A DNA stretch of 64,000 bases from Prorocentrum cordatum (Eukaryota > Sar > Dinophyceae > Prorocentrales > Prorocentraceae). Shown here one piece after another: positions 31,601 to 45,499 of this stretch. The notes under the pieces were generated by a model. It was not told the origin of the DNA, ran no database searches, and saw nothing but the letters and a program-made list of their open reading frames with translations. The stretch covers positions 169,501 to 233,500 of the forward strand of contig CAUYUJ010016353.1 in the NCBI GenBank assembly GCA_963575745.1. Direction: 5' to 3'. Positions within the stretch are counted from its first letter, which is position 1. Each line of letters opens with the position of its first letter. Both the position numbers and the translations under genes were made by a program.

Positions 31601-34600
31601 TATCGGCCATGCCAATGTCGGGAGATGTTTATCCATGATGCATCAAGTGTCAGGCTCCCCCTTGTGGCGCAGCCACTTGTTTTTGCTGCTGTCGGCTCTC
31701 TGCTTTTTAGTGCGGGCGGCTACAATCGCCGTGCGTTTAGTGAGCTGGCAGGTCGTCTCCCCCGCGGCGTCTTCGTTCTCATCGCTGGCCTGCTCCCCTT
31801 CCTGTCCCCCTCTCTCCCTCCTTCCTTCTGCTTCCCCGCGTCCTCCCGCTCTCTGACCCTGCCTCTTCTCCTCGTGCCTCTTATACACGTCCTTACCCTC
31901 CTCCTTCCTCCATCGATCTCGCTCAAGCCCCGTCCCGCTTAGTCCCCTCGTGTGGACACTCATACGGGCACTGTCGCTGCCACTGCTCCTCCTCCCCCTT
32001 CGTGGTCCTCCCCCTCGTCCCCCTCCTTTCTCCTCCATATTGATCGTCTCCCCCATTCTTCCTTCTCCTCCCTCCCTCGGCTGTCGCCGGTGGCGCTCGC
32101 TCGATGACCTCGAGCAGACACGAGGTCTGGCGTTTCTGTGCTGTATGGGAGTCCTGGAGCGCTCTCGCCCCCCCCTGCGAGGAAACGTAAGGAGGGGGAG
32201 GGACGGGAGCCGTCGGAAGCGACATGAGGAGGAGGAGAGGGAGGGGGGGGAAGGGAGGGGGGAGGAGGGGAAGGATGAGAGCAGGAGAAGGAGGAGGAGG
32301 AGAAAAGAGAAGAGAAGAGAAGGGAAGAGCAGAGAAGATGAGAGCAGAGAAGAGAAGAGAAGAGAAGATAAGCATAGAGAAGCGTCTAGGAAGAGGAGAG
32401 GGATATCGCGGAGGAGGGACATCAAGGAAGGAGGAGGTGCGAAGAGGACGAGAGCGGGGGGGGAGGAGCTCGGGAGAGGGGAGGAGGACTATGTTTCGGA
32501 CTATGTTATTCCGGACGGCCCCCGGGGGGTCCCCGAGGGGCCGGGCGACTCCCCGGCGCGGGACAACATCCGCCCCCTGGGCCTTCGGCTCCCGCGCCTT
32601 GGGGAGCCGGGGGCGCCGCTGCCCCAGGGGGTACCTTTCGCGGGGGAGCGCGGCGCCCCCGTCCGCCAAGGGGTGTGGGATGGGCGCGTCTGGCCCCCCC
32701 ACAACGCCTCAGCCGCGGGTCCGTGTGGCCGCGAGGGGGGCGGCCCCCTCCCACAGCACCATCTCCCACCCCGGGCTCCCCAAGCGAAGGAAAGCGCGGA
32801 GGGGAGGGGCGGGGGGGAGGAGGCGACCATCCTCTGCGGCACCATCGGGGCGCTAGCGTCCGCGCCCCGCGTGGCCGAGTTCGGCCGGAACTCGGCCACG
32901 CGCCGGGCGGGCGGCGGCGCCCTCCCCCCCGCGCGCCGGCACCCCAGCGGTACTCCCCCGAGCCCCCAACGAGAAGAGGAAAAGGAAGGGGAGGTGGGGG
33001 TGGGCAGGGGGAGCAGGTGGCGCAAAGACCCCACAAATGTTTGCCACCGCTCGGGACGGCAGCGGGAGGAGGAGGGGGGGGGAGGGGGGAGGGAGGCGAG
33101 GGGCGCCCCCAGCGGCAGCGACCCGGAGAGCCCGGGCCAGGGCGCTGGCGACGAGGCGCAGCAGAGGAGGCCGGGGCGGGGGAGCGCAGTGCGGGCAGGC
33201 GGATCGTTACCGTTTCTCCGAGCGCCGCGTCCGCGCACTGCGCCCCCACGTCGCCCCACGGGCGCCCCCCGTCACCGCCGCGCCGCCCGGTCAGCCCGGC
33301 CCAAGCCTTGGCTCACCACCCCTGCGGCCCCCGGCAGCAGAGAGCGCCCGCCGCGCGACGCGCCGCCGGGCCAGCGGGCACGCCGCGCCGCCATGAGCCT
33401 GGCCCAAGCTCCGGCTCCCCCGGCGCCTTGCACGCCCCGCGCCGGCCGACGGCGGCGATGCGCACCCTGCACTGCACGAACTCGAGTTAGACAAGTCGCC
33501 ACGGCCCACGCCACCTCCGCGCCCACCTGGCCGGAGGGGCGCGCCGGGCCCCGTGGCGCCGCATCCCCACGCCGTGAGCCTGGCCCAAGCCAAGGCCCCG
33601 CGACGGCGGCGCCACGCGCTGGTGGGCGGGGCGGCCGCCTCGGCCGCTAAGCGGCCGGGCCTACGGCGTCCGCCCCCAGGCGCCTCGCCGCCGCTGCCCC
33701 CCGCTGCAGCCAGGCCGCCACGGACGGCTGGCCTGGCGGCGGCGCCGCCGCCGTTGGGATGAACGAGCCCGGCGACGGGCTCACCTGGTTCACGGGCCCG
33801 AACGCTGCCACCCAGCGCGCGGCGTACTCGGTGATGTTGAGCTTGACGGCCTTCACGACGACCTGGTTCGTGGTCGGCGACCACTGCACGGAGGCCCCCG
33901 TGTTCTTCTTCAGCGAAGACCGGGACGGGATGCGGAGGCGCAAGGCGGCTGTCCCCGCCCTTCTCCGCGCTCCAGGCGGACGCCGCCTGGCGGCGCCAGG
34001 GGCGGCCCGCCTCCTCCTCGAGGATCTGCGCCGGGATGGGCGGCCCGGCGGGCCCGTGGAAGTCCCGCAGCCTCTCCGCCACCGTTCTCGCGTCCGGGAC
34101 GGCGAGCTTGAACTGGACATCGAAGCTCACCGACGAGCTCGGGATGGCCGGTTTGACGCCCGCCGCCGCGCTGGACAGCCGCGTGACCAGGTCGCGGGCC
34201 ATGGCGCGCGCATCCTCCGCCGCCTCCGCCGGAGCCGCCGCGGGCGCGCCCCCGGGCGCACCAGCCGGGGGGGGCCGGCCTCGGGGGGGGCCAGGGGCGC
34301 CCCAGTCAGCGTGGTCAGGAACCTGTCCAGGGCCTGCTGCAGCGTGTAGCCCGCGATCTCGATCAGCTCGATGTCAGCGCGGACGGCCGCGACGAGCTCT
34401 TCCACGCCGTCGTCGTCAGGCTCCGCGTCACCCGTCGCGGCGGGGGCCGCCGCTGGCGCGCCCGCCCCGCCCTGGGCGGCGGCGGCGGCAGGTGCCGCCT
34501 CCCGCGCGACCACAGCACCTCCGCACAAATCCGCCTCGGGGGCGGCCGCCGGCCCCGCCCAGCCTGGGGGCGGGCGCAACGCCAACGGCGGCTGCGAGCC

Positions 34601-37600
34601 GCCCGCCGCGCGGTGACCGGGGGGCGGCTGCATGGCGGGCGGCGGTGCCCCGGTGCGGTCTGCCGCGTCGGCGGCCGCCGCCCCGTGCTGCGCGGCGCCG
34701 CCCGGCGTCGCGGCGGGCGCGGCCGGCGCCAGGGGCGCCGCGGGCGGCGTTTGCGGCGCCCCCGCCCAGCGCACCGCGCTGCCCACGGGGGCCCCCGGCG
34801 GCGGGCACATGGGGGCGCGCGCGCCCGGGGCCACGACTGCTCCCGGCGGGCCCTCGACCAAATGCCCGTGTGGAGGGGCGCCGCCCGCGCCAACGGCCGG
34901 GGGCGACGGCGGCGTCGTCAACGGCGCGGTCGGCTTCGGGACTGGCGCGGGGGCGCGCGCGGCCATAGCCGCGGCGACGGGGGGCGCCACCCCGCCCTTC
35001 GGCGGCCCCGATGGCGGCGGCGTCGCGCCCGCCCATCCTGCCGCGCCGCGCAGAGGATTGCCCCACGCGCGCCCGGGGGGCCCCATGAGGCCGGCCGCCC
35101 ATGGCATTCCCGCCCCGGCCAGCTGTCCCGCGGCCAACGCCATCGCCATCGGGCCGAACGGCGTCGGCCACTCCGCCGGCGGCGGCGACGGCCCCGCCGC
35201 CCAGGGCATGGCCAGTGGGACTGGCGCCGCCTGCGGGGGGCCTGCCTTCGGCGCACCCCCCGACGCCTTGCGCGTCGCGCCGTCGAACTCCTCACGGCCG
35301 GATTGACGGGGGCCAAGGCTGGCCGGGGCCTTCGCCAGGTGCGCCGCCCCCCCGCCGTGAGAGGCGGCACGGCGGTCCTCGCGGCTCGGCGAGGGGCCGC
35401 GGCGGCGGCCCACGGAGCGCGGGCGGCGCCGATCGCGGCTGCCGCTGCGGCGTCGGTCCCTGCGGCGGCGGTCCCGGCTCTCGCTGGACGCCCTCGGCGT
35501 GCGGGAACGGGTCTCCGGCTGGCGCGCCATCGCGCTGCGCTACTGCTGCGGTCGCGGGCGTCGGTGCTGCACCGAGTCTGGCCTGAGCCCAGGCACTGCG
35601 TTAGAAGGGGGGAACGACACCATCGCGGCGGCGACGGGGCAGACGCGCGACGAGCTGCGAGTGGGAGAACGGGGGAAGGGCGGGAGCGGGCAAGGGCAGG
35701 GAGGGGAGGGGTGGTGGAATGTGCAGCAGGGGCGAGGGGAGAAAAGACGCAGCCTCGAGGGGGACGGGCGGAGCAGCGGGGGGGGGGGGAGGACGGAGCC
35801 GCAGACGGCGGAGGCCGCCGCGTGGACGCCGCCCGCCCCCTCCCAGGACTGGGGCGCCTGCACCAAGTGCAGCGGAGAGCGGACGCGTTTCCGCGACATC
35901 GTCCCCCAGTGGCTAGCGGCGCGCGCCAGCACGTCTCGGTGGTGTCGTCGTCGTGACCGTCGTCGTCGTCGTCGTCGTCGTCGTCTTCGTCGTCGTTGTC
36001 GTCGACGACGTCGGCGTCGGCGTCGGCGTCGACGCCGGCGCCGGCGTCGGCGTCGTCGTCGGCGTCGTCGTCGTCGTCGTCGTCGTCGGTTGTTCGTCGT
36101 CAACGTCGTCGTCGTCGGTTGGCCAGTCGGTCGGTCGCTCGGTCGCTCGGCCGCTCGGCCGCTCGGTCGGTCGTCGTCGTCGTCGTCGTCGTCCGTCATC
36201 GTCGAGGTCGTGGTCATCGCGGCGGCGGGCGGCGGCGTCGTCGTCGTCCTCTGTCGTCGTCTTTGCTGCCGTCGTGTTTGCGGTGCCGTTGCCTTTGTGC
36301 TTATCTTTGTTGCGGCGGTGGTGCAGAGGCGGGCGGTGTAGAATAAGCCAAAGCCCTCAGACATGGGCGCCGTAGAACAGAAAAATACGGCAGGCAGTTT
36401 GGCGCCCGTCTCGAGCTCTTGCGGACCGATGGAGCTCCAGGCGTGGCGCAGAAAGACACGGTTGACAGCCCCAAAACGTGGGTCTCCACGAAATTGCCAG
36501 AAATTGAGTGCGTCCATGAGGGGGTGAGGACCAGTGAGGGGTGGACACCATAGACCATTTTGAGGCCCATGAGATCTGCCAGATTTCATATGCCCCTTAG
36601 TGGCGCACGGCGTGCGGAACGTTTGGGTGCCTTGGCCCTTTTCCAGTCAGGTCTCGCCGATCGCACTGGCCACCCAGAAGGACCTCCAAAGTACGTCTCC
36701 CGTGGCCGGTTGTGCGCGGACAAGGCGGGTTCGCCATAATATCTTCCAACGCGTGCTGGGGTCATTGCCGAGTGGTTGTGGCACTTTAGTTGGCGCTCTT
36801 GGGCACCAACAAGAACTTCTCCCATGGCCCAAAAATGATCTCCAAGATGGCCCCAGATGGCTCCCAAGAAGCCTCCCAAAGCTGCTCAAGGCGGCTCCAA
36901 GAGCGCTCAAGAGATGCATCCAAGACGTTCGCACCGCGCGTGCGAGGGCTCTTCCTTGGCATGGTGTCCGGACTGTCGAGGCTCCTCCTTCTCCTCTTCC
37001 TCTTCTTCCTCCTCCTCCTCCTCCTCCTCCCCCTCCTCCCCTCCTCCTCCTCCTCTCCTCCTCCTCCTCCTCCTCCTCCTCCTCCTCCTCCTCCTCCTCC
37101 TCCTCCTCCTGCAGCGCTCAGGCCGGGCCACGCGCTTCCTCACGGCACCGCGGTCTTGCCCTCAGGGGCCCTGGCAACGACAGGGCCGTTTTTGTTACCG
37201 GCTCCGTTGTAATGGGCCGTTTTTGTTGCCGGTTCCGTCGCTGATGGTTTGCCGGTTCTGTCGCCGTTTGGTTGTCGGTTCCGGTATTGTTTCCAAAGCG
37301 GGAGCCTTTTGTTCGTTGTTTTTGCCATCGTTTCCACTCGCAAGAGACATTTCTTCGAAAACGGTGGAAAAAAAAACGGCACTGCTGTTTCCGGAGCCCA
37401 CTTAAGGCCAGAGCCGACCGAGTATAATGTCGGTCTTGGAAGGAAATAGACCGGACCCCCCCCCCGTCCGTTCCGCAGGGGAGGGGCAGTGCTTCCGGCG
37501 GCGAAAGACGTATTTTGTTACTTCCCCCGCGGTTACGGCGGTTACGCAGCTGCGGCGCATGAACTTCTGCAGCCTGCTATGATCCGCATGGCGTCGATGG

Positions 37601-40600
37601 CCGTGGCTCTGGTGATCTTGGGCCGTTCAAAGTTGAATGTTTTGTTGCCCCAGCCTTTTCCAACAAACACATTAGAATCTCACTATGGAAGGACGGAGCT
37701 TTATGTGCAAAGGTCTGGGGGCCAACATTTTGCGACTTGACGTTTTCGACCCCGCCGTTTGTCATCGACTTCAGCCTCGGGTGACCGTCTTCGGACCCCG
37801 GGACCAGCAGTGGGTCCTGGACGCAAGGAGGCCCCCTCCGGGGGAAGGGGCCGAGCGCTCTGGGAGCTGCTGTTTGGGGGTTCGGGTCGCGTCGACACGG
37901 CGTCGAAGCTGGTGCCCGCGTCGGTATTCAATCGAGCCAGGCCAGCCTGGAGCAATCTCAGCGTCGGATCGTGGAGGTCGTACTGGTCGATATGTCTGCT
38001 CGGCGCCAGAAACGGACATCGACGTCAGCGCCGCACGAGCCTTCGGCAGTCTTCGGCAGTCTTCGGCACCTGCGTGCAGGCGCTGACACCTTCTGCCGTG
38101 CCGACTGCGTGCGGGCGCTGACACGCAGGACCTGCTTAGGTGTCCGGCTGCCGAAGACATCTTCGGCAGCCAGACACCTAAGCAGGTGCCGAAGACTGCT
38201 GAAGCCCATATCTCGGCAGTCTTCGGCACCTGCTTAGGTGTCTTGCATGGGCGGCCGAGGGACGGCGCGTCGGGACACCGAGCGCGTCGGGCCTGTCCAT
38301 CTACAGGGGGGAAATTCAAAAATAGTCAAAAACTAGCCTGGGGATGATTTGTTGAGTATTGTTGTTCGCATTTTGTTGCTGATGGTTGGGGTAGTTTGAA
38401 TTTGTCGTGCAAGATCCCCCTGTAGGGGGACAGGCCCGACCTACGGTTATGGCTTTGGGCTCCTCTCGTTGGCCTTGCTCGGAAGTCCTGGCCTCACCCT
38501 TGCGGGTAACTACAGTCCGGCCCTTGCTGAAAGTCGGGCGCGTCTCTCTACAAGAGATATACTCAGACATGGTATGTATTTCCGACCATTTCAACTTATT
38601 GGTAGACTACTTTGCATTTTCGTCCAAAATCCGCCTGTAGGAGGACATGCCCGACCTAATTTGAGGGATCGTGGCAAGACGGAGCACAATGTACCGCGAA
38701 GGTCGGCACGCGCCATGGGGTTCATGGTGCGCCATTGGCCTCGCGGAGTTTTTGAGTGCACCGCCCAGACCAGCGGCCATGTGCGCAGTCCCTCCTCCGC
38801 CTCCCAGCCTCGCTGCCTTCCTCCATGTCTCCTGCTCCATCTCCCGTCCCCTCCTCCCTCGTCCTCGTCATTCTCATGCCCCCCCTTGATCTTGCTCTTT
38901 CCTTCTCCGTCCTCCTCCTCCTCCTCGCTCTCTCCCTTCTCCGTCGACATCCCTGCCCTCCCTCTTCCGTCTTCCCAAGCTCCTTGCTTCTCGTCCTGCT
39001 CCTCCTCCTCCTCCTCCTCCTCCTTCTGCCGTTGTTGAGATGGTCTCGATGTTTCTCGGGTTCCCTGGTTAAGGAGGAGGAGGAGGAGGCGGAGGAGGAG
39101 GAGGAGACGGAGGAGGAGGAGGAGGAATGAGGAGGAGGTTAGTGCGCTCCTTGGTCAGCTCAACGAGCCAGGTCACCTTCGCCGAGAACGGCGGCAAACC
39201 CTGCGAGCAGTTCGACGCCGGGGAGGCCCCCCTGCCGCTGTCCACGAGAGCCTGGGGCGGCGATGGCTCTCAGAGGAGGAGGAGGAGGAGGAGGAGGAGG
39301 AGGAGGAGGAGCAAGTCAAGAAGCCATTCGAACGTTGGCGCGTGGGGAAAAAAGCGTGTCGCCGCACACTGCAGTTGCTGCACTTGTGAGGCATCAGAAG
39401 CGGAGTGCATCACGACTGTGAAGCAGCAAATGTATGAGCAGAGGGGGGAAGGAAGGAGGAGGGGGGGAATTAAGCACAAGTGTAATGTGCAATCACTCGT
39501 TTCCGTCAGTGAATGTTGCAACGAAGCTGGCCCACTGTCTCTTGACTGCGACACACATTGGAACAGTGTTCCGTCTGACTCAAAACAGCTTTGGGCTTCA
39601 GCATATGAAGAACAATGATCGGTCTCACGCTGCCAGGTTGGACAGTTCGTTTCCAGAGCACATCCGTGTCGTTGTTGCCGTCAAGCTTTCCAACTCACAT
39701 AACGTGATGATGAAATTATTGAGCGCTGTAATATGATGTTGATCCCGCCTGTTGCGCGCTTGTGTTTGACACCTTTGACATACAGTAATGGGGGGACGTT
39801 TAGAATATTCCGAATGCAGCGCGCCTGGAACCCATCCAGTCGTCAGTTTTCATCCCGGCTTTACACACCAGAATTCCACGAATGCATCATATTCGTCGTA
39901 ATGCGAGCCCCCAACACGTTCACTGTTCGTTCTATACTGGTGGACGTCTGTTTCCTAACTTTTATGTGTGTTACTCAACTTCCTTTCACGCTGACCCAAT
40001 TTGTTTGACCAGACTTCGCTTGATCTTGCCACAACTGTAGGCCGTGTCCACAAGGCATACCATGTGTTCTGCAGCCCAAATCTATTGCCACGTGGTTTCC
40101 ACACGTGGATGCCGCAGTCTCTTTGTATCAGTTGGGATGTGTTCCATTGGAGTCATAGCCATACTTCTTTTTCTGCTTCTGCAGTTGTATCTCGCAGTTT
40201 TTGTACTTAACCTCCGTGTCGTGCACTCAAGAGAGTCAGGAGCGAAAGAAGGACGTACATGTACATGAATCCACGCTGGTTTCGAGAGCACGCATTGCAC
40301 AAATGTTCGTATAACGCGGCCGGTCTCGCGAATCGAGGGGCCGTGTTCATGTACATAGCTGGGCGCGTACGTCTTTTGTGGACTCCCTAGAGAGTGTCAC
40401 CAACATGTTTTAGAACAGGCAAATCTCCAGCAGCCCGTGGTTTCAATTATTATTCGTCCACGTTGCCGCCCGAGCTTCAACAACCTAATCCGCCACCTCC
40501 TGTGTAAACAGGCAAGGCGATACAGGGCGGACGATAAGGCGCGTCTGATGCGTGATTATTGCTGCCCGTATGCAGCGCAACATGTGATTTCGCAGTTGTT

Positions 40601-42485
40601 AGTTATGGGAGGATGCCAGATATGTGTAGGGAGGCAACAAGAGCGGTCGGGTTTATCGAATCGAATGTAGTATTCCAGCGAGGGTGGCGACAGCTACGCG
40701 GTCAGCAGAGCCCAGGTAGGCGAAGAGACAGACACCAGCTGGCAGCGCGGCAACACCCGTGGAGGCGAGATCTAGATTGGAGAACCTTCGTACCCCACTC
40801 CGTTGGGCCGCCTGGAAGCTCACGGAAGGGGCGACCGTTGCGCAGTTGGCAGCACGCATGTTGGGCGAGGTCTGGATGCGAACAGCCCAGGACACCGAAG
40901 CGTGGACGGCGCTCGAGCATCACTACACCGACCCCGCACCAGCAAGCACAGGGATAAAACAATGACACGAACTCCCACTACCCGCGCCAACACCGACACC
41001 AAGGACTTCTTCTTCCTCCCTCCCTCCATCCTCCCCCACACCGACACACACGAGCAAACCGTGCAGCACGCCAACATCGACCTCTAGGACCCTCCTTCCC
41101 CCCTCATAATTTTCATGCATGAATTTCGCATTGCATGTTGTCCAGACACGCCAGATTTCTGAGGCCAAGGCTTTGCCCACCTGGTCTTAGCTAGGCCCGG
41201 ACGATGTCCGCAGCGCTGGTCGTATCATATCGTCTCGTATGGAGGCGAGGTCTAGTTCAGATACCTTGAGCACCGCATTCCGATGGACTCCTATGAGCAC
41301 GCGGGAGTGGCGACGCTGCGCAGTTGGTAGCACGCAGGGGGGCGTGGTGTGGATCAAAGTGGTTGGGCGTCGTTGGTTTCTTGTTTCGTCTCTGGGGGCT
41401 TCGGGGGACCTCCAAAGGCCTTTGGAAGATCAGGAAGATGGCAAAGAGGCAGCGAGAAGCACGAGGAGGAGGAGGAGGAGGAGGAGGAGGAGAATGTCAG
41501 TGCGTGCGGGACACTGGCAGACATTCGGGCTGAGGTTCGTCATCTTCGGAATGCCGGAGGAGGAGCTCTAGGGTGAGCGCGCCTGTTTCGGCAATGGTTC
41601 TGAGCCAGAGTTTGCTGAAACCCCCTCGTATTCCCCGCTCTCGCCGCCCCGAACGCCGTCCCCGTTGCGAGAGTCTGTTGTCGCAGGCGGGAGTGTCTCT
41701 CCCCCCGGCCGAGTTCCCGAAAATTAGCCGTTCAGGCAAGAATCGGGGCTCGGGGTCGCAGCCCTCTGCGGGGGCAACTTTTCGGACGCACCCCCCTCAG
41801 GGATGGACGCCCCACCCCCTGACTATCGTGTATCCCCGAGCTGGGCACCGAACGTTTTGCCCGACCGAAGAGCACACGAAGCCGGTGAGTGAGAAGGCGA
41901 AAGGGCGGGGGAGGATGAGGAGGAGGAGGAGGAGGAGGAGGAGGAGGAGGAGGAGGAGGAGGAGGAGGAGGAGGAGGAGGAGGAGGAGGAGGAGGAGGAG
42001 GAGGGGGGGGGTCGCCATGCCCCCACGGGGTGTTCCCACGCGCAGCCGCTCTCGCCTGAAGTCCAACCACGCCCGCGCAGAAGCCGCAGATCGGCGCTGC
42101 GCTCTGCGACCCCGCTCTTTGAAAAACACGGGGGGAAATAACGCGCAGACACAATGAATCGTCGATTTCCCAGAACGTGTGCGAAATATGGACAAGGGGG
42201 GCATAGAGCATAGAGAATAGAGCACCGTGGGAGGTGAAGCGATGCCCGCCGGAGGAGGTCGAGAGGTCCGGGACCCTTTGTCACGGGGGCAGAGGTTGGA
42301 CAGGAGGTTGATCTAACCCCCGCTCGAGCGAGCTGCCATTGCTCAGGAGGGGACAGAAATACACACACAGACACAACGAAGCGTCGCTTCCCAGGAAAGT
42401 ATGCGAAGCTATTGACAGTGGAGGGGGACGACGAAAACCCAGGAAACGTGGGGGACAGCTGGGGAATCCTGGGATGTGTGTGTGT

Positions 42486-42517
<32 letters not shown>

Positions 42518-45452
42518 CTTAGCCTTCTAGATAGGGTCCGAGTAGATGGGGTCGGTGGATCGCGCCGCATCGCCGATGCATCGACGGTGCATCGGCGACG
42601 TCGGCGATGCACCGGTGACGTCGGCGTTCCGCGCTGGGCCCCCTGGCGGCGCCTCCGGCGCCGCCCCTAGCGCGCTCCGCGCGCCAGGGAGGAGGGTCCA
42701 GCGCAGATCACAGAAATCCGCGCGGAGCGTCAGCAGTTTATGTTTATATTCAAGCAGTGGCGAAGCGTCCTGGCTTACCTATAGGCAAACCAGAGAATGT
42801 TCTAAGAACCTTTTGTGGTCTGCACGAGATGTTCTCATAACATTTCTGGCTGGGACTGCCTTGTTTTAACGCATCGGGCTCATGTTCTAAGAACACTGTT
42901 GTTGTTGTTGTTCGTAGACAGTTCTTGAGTTCGAAGAAGATTTCGTCGTAGGCCTGTAGGAATGCCGGGACGGTCGGCCCCTGCTCAATGTATATGGCGT
43001 CTTTCTTTTTCTATATCATCACAACGGCCCGCGAAGGGCAACAGCAGGCGGCCGCGCTCAGCGAGGAGAGCAGCCCACCAGCGATGGGTGGCATCTCCCG
43101 GGGCGGGGGCGCCCTGTCGCCTACAGCGGGCTCCCTGCGCCCTATCCGCCCACCCAGGCCCCCTCGGGATATGAAAAAAAAATCCGGACGAGAGGGTTTC
43201 TTGCTAGTGTCGGCCTCTTGGGACTCTTGGCGACCCTCGGGACCGTCAAGAACCGATTCGGGATGAAAAGCCGGTCCTGGGGAATGGAGACCGTTTCTTT
43301 GTTGCTTAGGGCATGCCGGGCGTCATGGCCCCCGCCCCCGCCCCCCCCCTTTGTGACGTAACGCTCCCCCCCCAGCGCGCTCCGGGCACTGCCGCCGTGT
43401 ACGTCGAGATCCGCATAGGTGTCCGCATTGGAATCTGCATAGGAGTTTGGTCCGCATTGGGAATCTCATGGGGGTCCGCATAGGGATGCGCATGCGCATC
43501 CGCCTAGGGATCCGCATGCATAGGGGTAAGGATCCGCATAGGGATTCGCATAGGGATTCGCATGACAATGCGCATGGGCATAGGCATCCGCATCGTGATC
43601 CGCATCGGGTTCCGCGTAAGCATCCGCGTAAGCATCCGCGCAGGGATCTTCATAGGGATCCGCCTAGGGATCAGCATAGGGATTCGCATAGGGAACCGTG
43701 CTGGGATCAACATAGGTATCCGAAGTTGTAATTTTGTGTTCCCGGTGAAAACTCTTCCTCTTCCTTCTCCCCTCTCTCTCCTCCTCCTCTTCCTTTGAAA
43801 TGTTCAAAATTACGGAGCGCGTGTTTAGAGGTTGCCCGCCTTTTTTCGGCAGTCTGTCGGTGCAAGGGCCATTCGAAGCAGAGAGTGGGGACATAACGTT
43901 CTCACAGCGTTGGAAAAAGGAGCGGACACAATCGTAGAACAATCTTAAATTTGCACCGATGGATTATTTTAGTATCGGCATCATGTTCTTGCTGTTGCCG
44001 CTCCTCCTGCCCCCCTCACGCGTGCTGCAGCGCCGACCCGCAAGACAGGGGGGGACTGCGAAGGAAAAGGAGGAGGGGCAGGAGGAGGAGGAGGAGGTGG
44101 AAGAGGAGGATGAAGAAGAGGAGGAGGAGGAGGAGGAGGAGGAGGAGGAGCTGGAGGAGGAGGAGGAGGAGGAGGAGGAGGAGGAGGGGGAGGAGGCGGA
44201 GGAGGAGGAGGAGGGAGGAGTAGGAATATCAGGAGGAGGAGGAGGAGGAGGAGGAAAAGGAGGAGGAGGAGGAGGAGGAGGAAGGAGGGAAGAACGTCAC
44301 AATCTATTTTCAGGACTGCCCAGGCGTGGCGTTTAGCTGTCCGCAGCAAATCTTCAACCACATGCTCGTTCTACCTGTCCTTATCGCTGCGTGCACGCGG
44401 ATGCTGAGGTGTGCACAGGCGCTGAGGTTCACGCAAGCATTGTGGTGTACGCCGGCGCTGTGTTGTAAATGGCTGCTGAGGTGTCCGCATTCGCTGTGGT
44501 GTACACTTGGCGCTGTGGGGCACGTGAGCACTGGTGTGCACAGGGGCTGCGTCGCGCACGGCTGCTGCGGTGTACGCAGGCGTTGTGATGCACAAACGCG
44601 CTGTGATCCACGCGAGTTTTGTGGTGTACACAAGTGCTGTGGGGCAAGTCGCCACCTGCATGCTGCTCGCGTCGTTGTTGTCGTCGCTCGTCGCTCGTCG
44701 CTCATTGTCGTCGCGCGCGCGGGCGCGGCTGTGGTGCCAGAGCCGCACGGCGTTACGTCATACCCCACCCCGCCCCCCCTCCATGACGCCCGTCATCGCC
44801 GAACATAAAGAAACGCTCTCATGGGTCGAGACCTCCAGGGGTCGACGTAATGAACAAATCATGACGTCGGGGGTATGGGCATCCTCCTCGTTGGGACAAG
44901 CCGACGAGGAACAGCACACCCGTTGGGGAAACGATCGCATTCGTTCGGGTTGACCCTAAAGGTGTCCATCGACAAGGGGGTGGTGCAATATATTTGGTGT
45001 AATACAGTTGTGGGGTTGCTATATATATATATATGGGGCGTGCAATACATGTCGGGGCGCAAATGTATTGCTGTATTTTCGCGTGCGATACATACCTGCA
45101 ACACAATGCAACACAATTCCCCGGCGCAATACATTTGCAATACAATTGCCCCAAATCTATTGCACCACCCCCTTTCAGCTGGACCCCCTTTGGGTCACCC
45201 AAAATCGTGCATACCGGAAAAAGGTAACAAGTTCAAACTCGCCGATCTCTCCGGATTCGGACGCCGTGGTTTCCCTTCTTTTCTTCTGGTCCAGGACTCG
45301 TTGCCCCAGGGCCAGCCAATGCTTCCCGCTTCGGCGCGGGAAGCGAATCCAACGAATCCAACTTGGGCGAGCCCGCAAGGCCGACGACGCGGAGGACGAG
45401 GAGGACGACGGCGAGGACGAGGGGAAGGACGGGGACGACGACGAGGACGACC

Positions 45453-45499
<47 letters not shown>

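Noticed and set aside
31941-31960. CGATCTCGCTCAAG as a spliced-leader relic
   Set aside because: Only the last eight bases fit well; expected by chance in this window.
34613-35956. 447-codon plus-strand Arg/Gly/Ala-rich frame
   Set aside because: Shadow of the minus-strand Pro/Ala-rich frame in very GC-rich DNA; only the TSP1 exon c near its end is real, in another frame context.
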